A stretch of 33,767 nt of DNA from DATMXT01 sp035560415 (GTDB lineage Bacteria > Bacillota > Clostridia > Oscillospirales > Feifaniaceae): contig DATMZG010000084.1 in NCBI GenBank assembly GCA_035560415.1, forward strand, positions 1-33,767, read 5' to 3'. Shown piece after piece: positions 7,756 through 14,439 of the stretch. Both the position numbers and the translations under genes were made by a program. How positions within the stretch are numbered: position 1 is the first letter of the stretch; each line of letters opens with the position of its first letter. The notes below the pieces were generated by a model. The model ran no database searches. It saw only the letters and a list, made by a program, of their open reading frames with translations, and was not told where the DNA came from.

Positions 7756-8185
7756 TTGTCATTCCTCCGTTTTCGACTTTTATCAGAAAGTTGTTTTTAC
7801 TCATCAGCTCTCCCATGACCTCGAGCTTGTAATCCACAAACAGCGAGCCGCCGGCCTTGGAGAGCCGGTTGATGACCCGGGCCGGACCCACCGTCATCAT
7901 GAGGCCGGCGCCGCTCTCCATCTCGTAGTGGCACTGGCTTCGCCGCCCCGGCTCAAAGACCATGGCGGCCCCGCCGCCCCCGCTGCGGTGCAGCGTGACC
8001 GTGTTGTCCTTCGTGACCCGAATCGTGGTCTTGGCCCCCTGCATGCCGGTCATCTCGGTCTCGTCGTAGGAGATGACGTAGTCGGTGCCTTCGCGGCCGA
8101 ACATGCCGTCGGTGATGAGCTCCACTTCATCGTCGCCGCCCTCAAAGAACTGGCGGCCCTTTATGGATATTTTTGCCTTTTCCAT
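7748..8185 (-). CDS. DUF1934 domain protein (YwiB-like beta-barrel)
   Basis: A 145-aa protein that matches DUF1934/YwiB by length, by the alternation of short beta strands (ISIKGRQFFEG, DYVISYDETEMTGMQGAKTTIRV, GLMMTVGP, GGSLFVDYKLEVMGE) and by its position directly before argS. The family has a calycin-like barrel; its biochemical role is unknown. It is cytoplasmic, with no signal or membrane segment. The ATG at 8185 lies three bases after the murI stop, with AGAGGAG nine bases upstream. The conserved linkage to argS and murI suggests a role near translation or the cell wall, but nothing in the sequence shows it. Confidence 0.9.
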   Translation of the reverse strand: MEKAKISIKGRQFFEGGDDEVELITDGMFGREGTDYVISYDETEMTGMQGAKTTIRVTKDNTVTLHRSGGGGAAMVFEPGRRSQCHYEMESGAGLMMTVGPARVINRLSKAGGSLFVDYKLEVMGELMSKNNFLIKVENGGMTNA

Positions 8186-8188
8186 TGT

Positions 8189-8965
8189 TTAATACTCCTC
8201 TATGGGGATCTGTGTGACGTCCGCGGGCGCGGGCCCGCCCAAAAACGCACCGGCAAGCCTTGCAAACTGCTCGGTGCTGTCGCTGACGAAATACCGCTCC
8301 CTCCCCTGCCCGTCGCAGGAGCTGATGAGAGGCTGAAGCCGGCGCACGGTCTCGGCGCCCGGGTCGATGAGGGTGACGTCCGCCCCGCACCGCTTTGCGA
8401 TGAGAGGCGCAATGAGCGGATAGTGGGTGCAGCCCATGATGAGGGTGTCGATGCCGGCCTCGAGCAGCGGCGTGAGGTATTCGTCGACCAGCATTTCGGT
8501 GATGCGGTGGGTGTTGCGCCCGTCCTCCACGAGCGGCACCAGCAGCGGACAGGCGTTTGAGGCGACATCGTAGTCCGACAGACCTCGCTCATAGGCGCCG
8601 CTCCTTATGGTGGCCGGCGTTCCAATGACGCCAATGCGGCCGTTTTTGGTCGCGGCCTTGGCCGCCTCGACCGCGGGCTCTATGACCCCGATGACCGGCA
8701 GCCCGATATCCCCGAGCCTTGGAAGCGCCGCGCTGCTCACGGTGCCGCAGGCGACGACGATACATTTGACGTTTAAGCTCAGCAAAAACCGGATGTCCTG
8801 CTTGGCGTATTTGAAGATCATTTCGGCGCTTCTCGTGCCGTACGGCACCCGGCCGGTATCCCCGAAATATACAAGGGACTCCCGCGGCAGCGCCCTGCGC
8901 AGTTCGCGGACTGCCGTCAGCCCGCCGAGTCCCGAGTCAAAGACCCCGATGGCCCTGTTGTCCAA
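8189..8965 (-). CDS. murI: Glutamate racemase
   Basis: The 258-aa enzyme makes D-glutamate for peptidoglycan. Visible motifs are IGVFDSGLGGL (residues 6-16), YFGDTGRVPYG (33-43), the first catalytic cysteine C73 in VVACGTVSS, and the second, C179, in GCTHYPL with H181. The usual CNT around the first cysteine is CGT here. The start is a TTG at 8965 with GGAG nine bases upstream. An in-frame ATG 54 bases further out is rejected because it lies upstream of the expected transcription start of the promoter at 9008-9036, and the extra residues match nothing. First gene of the murI-DUF1934-argS-S41-methyltransferase-like operon. Confidence 0.95.
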   Translation of the reverse strand: MDNRAIGVFDSGLGGLTAVRELRRALPRESLVYFGDTGRVPYGTRSAEMIFKYAKQDIRFLLSLNVKCIVVACGTVSSAALPRLGDIGLPVIGVIEPAVEAAKAATKNGRIGVIGTPATIRSGAYERGLSDYDVASNACPLLVPLVEDGRNTHRITEMLVDEYLTPLLEAGIDTLIMGCTHYPLIAPLIAKRCGADVTLIDPGAETVRRLQPLISSCDGQGRERYFVSDSTEQFARLAGAFLGGPAPADVTQIPIEEY

Positions 8966-9007
8966 ATCAATCAGCTCCGTCAACGTATTGCTACAATATA
9001 ACTCAGA

Positions 9008-9036
9008 AGTATAGCACAATATGCCACCCTCTTCAA
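9008..9036 (-). promoter_or_regulatory. Sigma-A promoter of the murI operon
   Basis: On the minus strand TTGAAG (9036-9031), a 17-base spacer and TATACT (9013-9008) predict a start near 9001, about 35 bases before the TTG start of murI. This also fixes the murI start, because the upstream ATG at 9019 would not be transcribed. Confidence 0.8.
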
Positions 9037-9079
9037 CAAATGACGGAGCATGGCTGTTTTTTTGTGGGAGAAGCCGTCC

Positions 9080-10123
9080 CTATCCGCCGTACCGCACGGG
9101 TTTTACCCCTTCGGTCACAGTGGCGACGCGGTCCTTTGCGCCGGAATACCCGTCGAGCAGCCGGGAGAGCCTTCCCGCAGAGGCCGCCGTCCCGTCGAAA
9201 TAGACGGCGGTTTTCCACTGGATGCGCCCGGCCACCGACCCAAGCGAGATGTCCGGGGCCTCAACCGCCGTGTCAAAGTTGACGTCCCACACGACAAAGC
9301 CCGCGTTTGTCAGCTCTCTGTAGAAGGCGGCCGAGCCGCCCGGCGCCAGCACGAGGCAGCTCGAGGTTTTGATGGCCCGCTCCATGAGGGCCTGCGCCCG
9401 CCCGAGCGACTCAATGGCGGCCGCGCTGTCGGTCCCGCCGGGGACGTAGAGCCCGATGGTCTGCCCCGCGACATAGACTTCGCGCAGGGCTCCGGGGTTG
9501 GCCGCAATGTCGGACGCCGTAAAGAAGAACGCCCCCGGGGCCCCCCGCGTCGACAGCTGCCGGAGATGGTTTGTCACCTGCCCCGGAAGCGCGCGGATGA
9601 GAAAATACATCGTCGTCGCGCCGGTCTCACTCTGCTGGAAGCTTGTCATGGAGGCCTCGACGGCGGCGATTTCCCCGTCTGAGAGTCGCTGCCGGCCGGT
9701 CGTAATGCGAAGGGCTCCGCTCGGCAGCGTCGAAAGCTGTCCGCCGAGCTCCTTTAATATGAAGTCGACCGGCAAATAAAAGACTTTGTTGCGATAAAAG
9801 ACGTGGGCGAACAAAAACCGCTCGTCCGACGTGATGACCTGATTTGTCCGCATGTTGAAGGCCAGAATGAGGTTCTCCTTGAAGACGGTGTAGGTCTCGG
9901 TGTCGGCGTCATAAATATAGGTGGCGCCAAGGCGGGTCATCACCGCGTCGGCCGGCAGATAGAGCTTATCGTCCTCCACAATGGCCGGCCGCTCCTCCGA
10001 GAGGTAAACCGCTTCGTCGTTGAACCACATGCGCCACACGCTCTCCTCGGCGAGGGAGGGCAGGACGACAAGGCCCGCCACGAGCAGCATGACAAGCAGT
10101 CTTTTCATTTTCATGGTTTTCAC
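9080..10123 (-). CDS. Secreted protein: copper-amine-oxidase-like N-domain and degenerate polysaccharide deacetylase domain
   Basis: The 347-aa product starts with a signal peptide (residues 7-25, LLVMLLVAGLVVLPSLAEE). Residues 30-142 form two strand-rich stalk units of the Cu_amine_oxidN1 type (KLYLPADAVMTRLGATY, KVFYLPVDFILKELGGQL). Residues 170-345 resemble a CE4 polysaccharide deacetylase (RGAPGAFFFTASDIAANPGALREVYVAGQTIGLY), but the FDDGP motif is absent and the metal HxxxxH region reads YVPGG, so it is probably catalytically dead and may bind glycans. The GTG at 10123 is the chosen start (GGGGAG six bases upstream, 68 bases after the predicted transcription start). It is transcribed alone, divergently from spoIIE. 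Confidence 0.8.
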   Translation of the reverse strand: MKTMKMKRLLVMLLVAGLVVLPSLAEESVWRMWFNDEAVYLSEERPAIVEDDKLYLPADAVMTRLGATYIYDADTETYTVFKENLILAFNMRTNQVITSDERFLFAHVFYRNKVFYLPVDFILKELGGQLSTLPSGALRITTGRQRLSDGEIAAVEASMTSFQQSETGATTMYFLIRALPGQVTNHLRQLSTRGAPGAFFFTASDIAANPGALREVYVAGQTIGLYVPGGTDSAAAIESLGRAQALMERAIKTSSCLVLAPGGSAAFYRELTNAGFVVWDVNFDTAVEAPDISLGSVAGRIQWKTAVYFDGTAASAGRLSRLLDGYSGAKDRVATVTEGVKPVRYGG

Positions 10124-10197
10124 GGCGGTCTCCCCTTCCTCTGCCGGCACACGTCCGGCTGTATTTTTTGAATGGCGCGGCATTTGAGTGTCAAAAT

Positions 10198-10226
10198 ATT
10201 ATAGCACACTTGAGTCCCCGCTTCAA
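10198..10226 (-). promoter_or_regulatory. Extended -10 promoter of the deacetylase-like gene
   Basis: On the minus strand TTGAAG (10226-10221), a 17-base spacer ending in TGC, and a perfect TATAAT (10203-10198). The combination of -35, extended -10 and consensus -10 makes this one of the strongest promoters in the window. The predicted start near 10191 leaves room for the GTG start at 10123. Confidence 0.82.
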
Positions 10227-10290
10227 TATGCGGCCCATAAGGATATGCGGCGGACCAAAAAAATATTCCCAACTATTTCCAAACCATATT

Positions 10291-10325
10291 TTCCGACCAA
10301 AATTTGGAAGTTTTTATCGTATACT
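10291..10325 (+). promoter_or_regulatory. Candidate spoIIE promoter with dyad element
   Basis: TATACT at 10320-10325 is the only good -10 box before spoIIE. No consensus -35 stands 17 bases upstream; the nearest candidates are TTCCGA at 10291 (23-base spacer) and TTGGAA at 10304 (10-base spacer). A dyad CCAAA-A-TTTGG lies at 10298-10308. In Bacillus, spoIIE is driven by a Spo0A-activated promoter with unusual spacing, so a poor -35 would fit, but I see no clear Spo0A box. Confidence 0.35.
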
Positions 10326-10358
10326 CTACTGTACTTGGGTATGGAGGGGATGTATACT

Positions 10359-12299
10359 GTGGAACAGCGGTTGACGCGCAAAAGGTTTGAGCAGCTCTGG
10401 AGCGGCAGGCTCACGGGGGCCGCAGTCAGGCTGGTGCTCTGTTTTGGGCTGGCGTACGGCAGACCCCTTGGGGCGGCGCTGCCCTTTTCGGTCGCGCTTG
10501 CGGCGGCGGCCCCCATGCGGATGCTGCTGCCGGCCGCGGCCGGCAGCATTGCGGGGTATCTTGTCTTGGGCGGAATGTCCGGAATCCGGTACGCGGCGGC
10601 GGTTTCGGTGCTGGCCGGTGTGCGGCTCATTTTCCGGGATTCGAGGGATGTGGCGGCAGTCTGGTGGTTTGAGCCGACGCTGGCCGCGACCGTCACGCTC
10701 TCGACCGGGCTGGCGCTGGTCTTCGGCGGCGACGGCGGGCAGTGGTTCTGGCTGGAAACGCTTGTAGCGGGCCTTGCCGCCCAGTGCTTTGTCGTAGCCC
10801 AGCGGGCCATCACCGAGCTGGCGGAGGGCGGCGCGCCCGACAAACGCAGCTGCATCGGCCTTGTCGGGGCGGTCTGCGCCATTGTGTTCACGTTTGCGGG
10901 CCCGGCCGCCGCCATCGGCGCAGCCGCGGCCGGGCTCATCCTGCTGCCGGCCCGCACGCTGCGCACCGTGGCGCCCGCAAAGCAGCCCCTTGAACACCCG
11001 CCCGCACCGGTGCGCACCCGGCGGGTGGCCGAAGTGCTGCGCGACCTGACCGACCAGCTGCGCGCAAGAGGGGACGGGCCCCTCTCAACCGAGGTCTTTT
11101 CCCCCGCCGTCGAGCACTTGTGCAAAAACTGCAAACAGAACTACCGGTGCTGGGGCGCAAGCTACAACACCATGATGGACTGTCTGACCGAAATGGCCAT
11201 GCTGCTGCGCCGCGGGGCCGACCTCGCCGAGTGCGACCTGCCGCAGCCCTTCGCCTCTGCCTGCGTGAAGCGCTCCGAGTTCGTGGCCGAGGCGTCGGCC
11301 GAGGCCCGCCGGTTTGAGGAGACAAACCGGTTCCGGCAGGACGGGCTGGGCGACATCGGCGTGCTGCGGGAGCAGTACCGCTGTTTTTCCGCCGTGCTCG
11401 ACGACCTCGGCGAGGCGGCCGGGGAGGAGGACATCACCCCCGACCCGAGACTGCAAGAGCGCCTCATCTCCTGCCTGCCCCCCGGCTCGACCCTGCGGGC
11501 CGAGTACGCCAGACAGGGCAAGCTGCGGCTTTCGGGCTACTGTCCGGGCCTTCGCCCCGACCTGCGCAGGCTCAGCCAAATGGCGGCGGCCGTCAGCGGG
11601 CGGCCGCTCTCCCCGCCCGACTTGACCCGTGCCGACGGCGGCTGGGAGTTTCGGGTCGGCGAGGCAGCCTGCTTTTCGGTCTCGACCCGCCGGCACATCT
11701 CGCCCTGCCCCGGCGAGCGGGTGGCCGGCGACACGGTGCGGGATTTCCGCACCGAGGACCGCAAATATGTGACGGTGCTCTCCGACGGCATGGGCGCCGG
11801 CGGCGCCGCCTCCCGCAAGAGCCGCATGGCGGCCGGATGCCTTGAAAAGCTCATGCAGGCGGGACTCGGCCGCGAGAGCGCCCTGCGGGTGCTCAACTCC
11901 GCTCTGCTCATCGGCGCCGAGCCCGAGGTCTACGCCACCCTCGACGTCGCCGTGCTCGACATGTACACGGGCGAGCTCGAATTCATCAAGGCCGGCGCCG
12001 CGCCCTCCTTTATCGTGCGGGGGGACAAGGTCTCGAAAGTCGACAGCAGAGCACTGCCCGCAGGCCTGCTGCCGGTGCTCGAGCCAGAGGTCTACCGCTG
12101 CCGCGTGCAGGTGGGCGATCGCATCGTCATGCTGTCGGACGGCGTGCTCCCGTCCGGCGAACAGTCGGACGAACTCGAAAGCCTCATTAAAAATCCGGAT
12201 GTCACACCGAAAGCCCTGGTCTCGCTGACGAAAAAAGTGCGGGAAAATTCCCCGCCCGACGACATGACCGTCGTCATGATGACCATCGAAAAAATGTAG
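10359..12299 (+). CDS. spoIIE: Stage II sporulation protein E (membrane PP2C phosphatase)
   Basis: The 646-aa protein has a hydrophobic N-terminal region of several membrane segments (about residues 20-205), a middle domain with the SpoIIE cysteine cluster (LCKNCKQNYRCW) and a C-terminal PP2C phosphatase domain (about 440-646) with VLSDGMGAGGAA, ATLDVAVLDMYTGE and VMLSDGV carrying the metal aspartates. It dephosphorylates SpoIIAA to release sigma-F in the forespore and associates with the division machinery. The GTG at 10359 is preferred (GGAGGGG nine bases upstream); an ATG nine bases earlier is too close to the ribosome binding site, and longer starts lie upstream of the candidate promoter. 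It is shorter than the Bacillus protein, mainly in the membrane part. Direct evidence that the organism sporulates. Confidence 0.95.
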   Translation: MEQRLTRKRFEQLWSGRLTGAAVRLVLCFGLAYGRPLGAALPFSVALAAAAPMRMLLPAAAGSIAGYLVLGGMSGIRYAAAVSVLAGVRLIFRDSRDVAAVWWFEPTLAATVTLSTGLALVFGGDGGQWFWLETLVAGLAAQCFVVAQRAITELAEGGAPDKRSCIGLVGAVCAIVFTFAGPAAAIGAAAAGLILLPARTLRTVAPAKQPLEHPPAPVRTRRVAEVLRDLTDQLRARGDGPLSTEVFSPAVEHLCKNCKQNYRCWGASYNTMMDCLTEMAMLLRRGADLAECDLPQPFASACVKRSEFVAEASAEARRFEETNRFRQDGLGDIGVLREQYRCFSAVLDDLGEAAGEEDITPDPRLQERLISCLPPGSTLRAEYARQGKLRLSGYCPGLRPDLRRLSQMAAAVSGRPLSPPDLTRADGGWEFRVGEAACFSVSTRRHISPCPGERVAGDTVRDFRTEDRKYVTVLSDGMGAGGAASRKSRMAAGCLEKLMQAGLGRESALRVLNSALLIGAEPEVYATLDVAVLDMYTGELEFIKAGAAPSFIVRGDKVSKVDSRALPAGLLPVLEPEVYRCRVQVGDRIVMLSDGVLPSGEQSDELESLIKNPDVTPKALVSLTKKVRENSPPDDMTVVMMTIEKM

Positions 12300-12309
12300 A
12301 ATCTGACGC

Positions 12310-12338
12310 TTGACAACCGCCCTGTGCCTTGGTATTAT
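12310..12338 (+). promoter_or_regulatory. Promoter of the tRNA-Met gene
   Basis: A consensus TTGACA at 12310-12315, a 17-base spacer and TATTAT at 12333-12338, 12 bases before the tRNA. The initiator tRNA at 33530 has the same boxes and spacing. Confidence 0.88.
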
Positions 12339-12350
12339 TATATGGCATAC

Positions 12351-12427
12351 GGCGGCATAGCTCAGTTGGCTAGAGCATTCGGTTCATACCCGAAGTGTCG
12401 TAGGTTCAAGTCCTACTGCCGCTACCA
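12351..12427 (+). tRNA. tRNA-Met (CAT), elongator
   Basis: A 77-base cloverleaf with encoded CCA. The acceptor arms GGCGGCA/TGCCGCT pair with a G1-U72 wobble, as in the Bacillus elongator tRNA-Met. The anticodon CAT is at 12385-12387 on a five-pair stem, and the T loop is GTTCAAG. It lacks the C1-A72 mismatch and three G-C anticodon-stem pairs of an initiator, so it is an elongator. A tRNA-Ile2 read by lysidine cannot be formally excluded from the anticodon alone, but the close match to known elongator Met favours Met. Confidence 0.93.
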
Positions 12428-12457
12428 CAGGCCCCACCCAAGGGTGGGGCCTGTTTT
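12428..12457 (+). terminator. Hairpin with short T-run between tRNA-Met and tRNA-Glu
   Basis: A perfect 12-bp stem (CAGGCCCCACCC at 12428-12439, GGGTGGGGCCTG at 12442-12453) is followed by TTTT and ends two bases before tRNA-Glu. There is no room for a separate tRNA-Glu promoter downstream, so it must be leaky or act as a processing or attenuation element. Confidence 0.65.
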
Positions 12458-12459
12458 AA

Positions 12460-12534
12460 GGCCCGTTGGTCAAGTGGTTAAGACACGGCCCTTTCACGGC
12501 TGAGACAGGGGTTCGACTCCCCTACGGGTCACCA
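12460..12534 (+). tRNA. tRNA-Glu (TTC)
   Basis: A 75-base cloverleaf with encoded CCA. Acceptor arms GGCCCGT/ACGGGTC, anticodon stem CGGCC/GGCTG, loop CTTTCAC giving anticodon TTC, and T arm with the GTTCGAC loop. It closely matches the Bacillus tRNA-Glu. It must be cotranscribed with tRNA-Met, because no promoter fits between the intervening hairpin and its 5' end. Fragments of this gene recur downstream at 12592-12611 and 12687-12708. Confidence 0.95.
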
Positions 12535-12543
12535 CGAGAAAAA

Positions 12544-12569
12544 GCATCCCCAAAGGGGATGCTTTTTTT
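12544..12569 (+). terminator. Intrinsic terminator of the tRNA operon
   Basis: An 8-bp stem GCATCCCC/GGGGATGC (12544-12551, 12555-12562) with an AAA loop is followed by seven T at 12563-12569, starting ten bases after the tRNA-Glu CCA. Confidence 0.93.
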
Positions 12570-12591
12570 CGTAATGAAATGCTTTTCGTAT

Positions 12592-12708
12592 CGTAGGGGA
12601 GTCGAACCCCTATGTCATCCCCGAGCGGTTGCCGCATGCCCCGCGTGTGGCGAGCGAGTGGGGACATCCATGGGCCGTATGGCCCGTCGACTCCCCTACG
12701 GGTCACCA
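12592..12708. repeat. tRNA-Glu-derived palindromic element
   Basis: Positions 12592-12611 are an exact 20-base reverse complement of the T arm and acceptor start of tRNA-Glu (12507-12526). Positions 12687-12708 are an exact 22-base direct copy of its 3' end including CCA (12513-12534). In the direct copy the acceptor 5' half (GGCCCG at 12681-12686) is joined straight to the T arm, as if the middle of a tRNA had been deleted. The two copies form a 14-bp terminal inverted repeat around an imperfectly palindromic core (for example GGGCC-GTAT-GGCCC at 12672-12685). No protein gene is credible here: the reading frames across it are tRNA read-through. Confidence 0.8.
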
Positions 12709-12794
12709 AAGGCGCTTGCATTTTCTACGGAAAATGCGGCGCCTTTTTGCGTTGCAAAAGGCGTTAAGCGCCTCGCGGGCGGAACCAGTTCCCC
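12709..12794 (+). repeat. 86-bp structured repeat, copy 1
   Basis: It begins directly after the CCA of the tRNA-Glu remnant. First comes a two-part hairpin: a 7-bp lower stem (AAGGCGC/GCGCCTT), a small internal loop, an 8-bp upper stem and a TACG tetraloop closed by C-G (UNCG class), followed by five T, so it resembles a terminator. Then AGGCG/CGCCT and GGAAC/GTTCC hairpins follow. The 3' arm of the first stem plus its T-run can instead pair with AAAAGGCG about 10 bases downstream, giving a mutually exclusive fold. Confidence 0.85.
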
Positions 12795-12880
12795 AAGGCG
12801 CTTGCATGTTCTGCGGAACATGCGGCGCCTTTTTGCGTTGCAAAAGGCGTTAAGCGCCTCACGGGCGGGACTAAGTCCCC
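12795..12880 (+). repeat. 86-bp structured repeat, copy 2
   Basis: Adjacent direct copy, 78 of 86 bases identical to copy 1. The differences respect structure: a T-A pair in the upper stem becomes G-C (repeat positions 14 and 25), the tetraloop changes from TACG to TGCG (both UNCG), and the last hairpin changes from GGAAC/GTTCC to GGGAC/GTCCC. In this copy the last hairpin gains an outer 6-bp stem CACGGG/CCCGTG (12860-12865, 12880-12885). The rest of the gap to 13041 holds a T-run at 12908-12914 and a weak promoter candidate (TTGTAT at 12954, 17 bases, TAAGAT at 12977) for the next gene. Confidence 0.85.
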
Positions 12881-13041
12881 CCGTGTGCCCCCCTAGCCTC
12901 CGGCGGGTTTTTTTGGAGGCAGGTTGTTGAAATTTGTTCCTATGTTACCGCGGTTGTATTCCCGTACTCAGTATGATAAGATAATGTTATTATTTGGATA
13001 ATCCTTGCAAATTCAAAATGAGAGTCACGATTGGAGCAACC

Positions 13042-13641
13042 ATGAATAAGCCGCCCTCCCGCAGCAATTCATCGGACGCCGTCGTCTACTCCCTGCTTTT
13101 TTGTGCATACTTTGCGCTCATCGTCTTCAGTCTGTGGCAGGGCGCCCACTCCCCCGACAAAGCAATGTATACCCTGGACACACGGCTTACGCCAACCGCC
13201 CTCTTTGGGCTGCTCGTGCTGGTCGACTGGGCAGGACTCGCATATTACAACGGGCGGCTGGGACGCAAGACGCACCAAAAAATCCAGCTTGCCCTGCCCC
13301 TGACGCTGATACTGTGCGCCGCCATACGCTGGATACGAGCCCTTTTTTTTGAACCGCCCTACGACCTGACCCTCCTGTCGGCGGTTGTGGCGCTGGTGCT
13401 CTACCTGCTGACCATGGTTTTGTACGCGCCGGTGCTGGGGCTCTTAATGCTCTTACCGGCCGTGCGGACTGCGGCGCAGGGCGGGCTGTACAACCTGGGG
13501 CTCTATGCCTTAGTCGGGCTTATCTGCACATTGGTCTGCGTAGTCTGCTATTCTGCCGGCAGAAAGTCGGCCAAAAAACGGGTGACGGGACCGGTGTTTC
13601 CTGAACAGGAGCCGGCGAAGGGCGGGCCGCCCGCGGCGTAA
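13042..13641 (+). CDS. Hypothetical multi-pass membrane protein (199 aa)
   Basis: I do not recognise a family. The protein has about five hydrophobic segments: near residues 14-33 (VVYSLLFCAYFALIVFSLW), 52-70, 82-104 (LALPLTLILCAAIRWIRALFF), 110-143 (long enough for two passes) and 150-175. A hydrophilic tail rich in Lys, Arg and Pro follows. There is no signal-peptide cleavage site or catalytic motif. The ATG at 13042 is chosen because GGAG lies five bases upstream; an in-frame ATG at 12994 has no ribosome binding site. The gene stands alone between the repeat region and a bidirectional terminator shared with the convergent amidase. Confidence 0.75.
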   Translation: MNKPPSRSNSSDAVVYSLLFCAYFALIVFSLWQGAHSPDKAMYTLDTRLTPTALFGLLVLVDWAGLAYYNGRLGRKTHQKIQLALPLTLILCAAIRWIRALFFEPPYDLTLLSAVVALVLYLLTMVLYAPVLGLLMLLPAVRTAAQGGLYNLGLYALVGLICTLVCVVCYSAGRKSAKKRVTGPVFPEQEPAKGGPPAA

Positions 13642-13655
13642 CGACGCTGTTTCAG

Positions 13656-13687
13656 AAAACGGCGCTCCCAAAAGGGAGCGCCGTTTT
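13656..13687. terminator. Bidirectional terminator between convergent genes
   Basis: A perfect 14-bp stem AAAACGGCGCTCCC/GGGAGCGCCGTTTT (13656-13669 and 13674-13687) with an AAAA loop. Because the stem ends in A and T runs it works on both strands, for the membrane protein gene and for the amidase. Confidence 0.92.
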
Positions 13688-13707
13688 GATTATGAACCTG
13701 ACGCCTG

Positions 13708-14436
13708 CTACAGCGTCACGGCGGCGCCCTCCTCGGGCGTCCAGGTGACGGTCGGCCGCAGGGCCTCGACGATGTCGCGCAAGGGCACATAAGTGACCCC
13801 GCCGATGACTTTCGCCCCAACGGTGCGTGTTTCGCCGATGCGGACCGCCGCGTCGTCGACGGTTTCCACCGTCTCCTCCCCGGCTTTGCCCGCGATTTTC
13901 GCGCAGGCGATGATGGCGTCGCCAATCGCCTTCGCGATGACGTCCTGACTGTTCCGAAGCACTTCGGCGTCGCTCAGGTTGCTTAAAAAGCCGAGCTCGA
14001 GCAACACGGCGGGCGCTTTTGTTTTGCGCAGGATGCCGAGGTCGCTCCGCACTTTGATGCCCCTGTTGTAAAGCCTCGTTGCGGAGGCATAGTACGACAG
14101 CAGCTCAGTGGCGAAAAGCTCCGCCGCGCCGCCGGTGCCGAGAATCAGCGCCTCGACCCCGTTGGCCGTAGATTCGTAAAAGCTGTTGCAGTGCAGGGAG
14201 AGCACCATGTCGGCCACCCACTCGTTGGCGGCGGCAGCTCTGGCGTCAATGCCGTTTGGACTGTCGCCGTCGGTGCGGGACAGCAGCGCCTCTGCCCACG
14301 GTGGGAGCAGCGCCGCCACGCGCCGGGCGACCTCCAGCACAACTTCGCTCTCTTGCAGTCCGTTTGCGACGGCCCCGGGGTCCTGCACGCCCCCGACCCG
14401 CGTTCCGTGTCCGGGATCTATATAAATCTTAAACAT
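13708..14436 (-). CDS. N-acetylmuramoyl-L-alanine amidase (Amidase_3) with C-terminal stalk domain
   Basis: A 242-aa zinc amidase. The zinc ligands and catalytic residue of Amidase_3 are visible: H10 in YIDPGHGTR, the glutamate of NGLQESEV, the histidine of LSLHCNS, and the catalytic glutamate of VLLELGFLSN. Residues about 195-242 form a Cu_amine_oxidN1-like unit (GVTYVPLRDIVEALRPTVTW). There is no signal peptide, which is typical of phage endolysins and mother-cell lysis amidases that depend on a holin. The ATG at 14436 begins three bases after the holin stop and has no good ribosome binding site of its own, so translation is probably coupled. Role: cutting the amide bond between muramic acid and the stem peptide. 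Confidence 0.92.
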   Translation of the reverse strand: MFKIYIDPGHGTRVGGVQDPGAVANGLQESEVVLEVARRVAALLPPWAEALLSRTDGDSPNGIDARAAAANEWVADMVLSLHCNSFYESTANGVEALILGTGGAAELFATELLSYYASATRLYNRGIKVRSDLGILRKTKAPAVLLELGFLSNLSDAEVLRNSQDVIAKAIGDAIIACAKIAGKAGEETVETVDDAAVRIGETRTVGAKVIGGVTYVPLRDIVEALRPTVTWTPEEGAAVTL

Positions 14437-14439
14437 ATG

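Noticed and set aside
8189..9019. A longer glutamate racemase starting at the ATG at 9019
   Set aside because: That ATG lies upstream of the predicted transcription start (about 9001), has no ribosome binding site, and the added residues do not belong to the family.
10188..10358. N-terminal extension of SpoIIE from an ATG at 10188
   Set aside because: It lies upstream of the only credible -10 box, overlaps the divergent promoter region, and lacks a ribosome binding site.
12466..12930. A 154-codon plus-strand reading frame and its minus-strand partners across the tRNA-Glu and repeat region
   Set aside because: The frame runs through the tRNA-Glu gene, its terminator and the palindromic repeats; the translation is tRNA and repeat read-through with no ribosome binding site.
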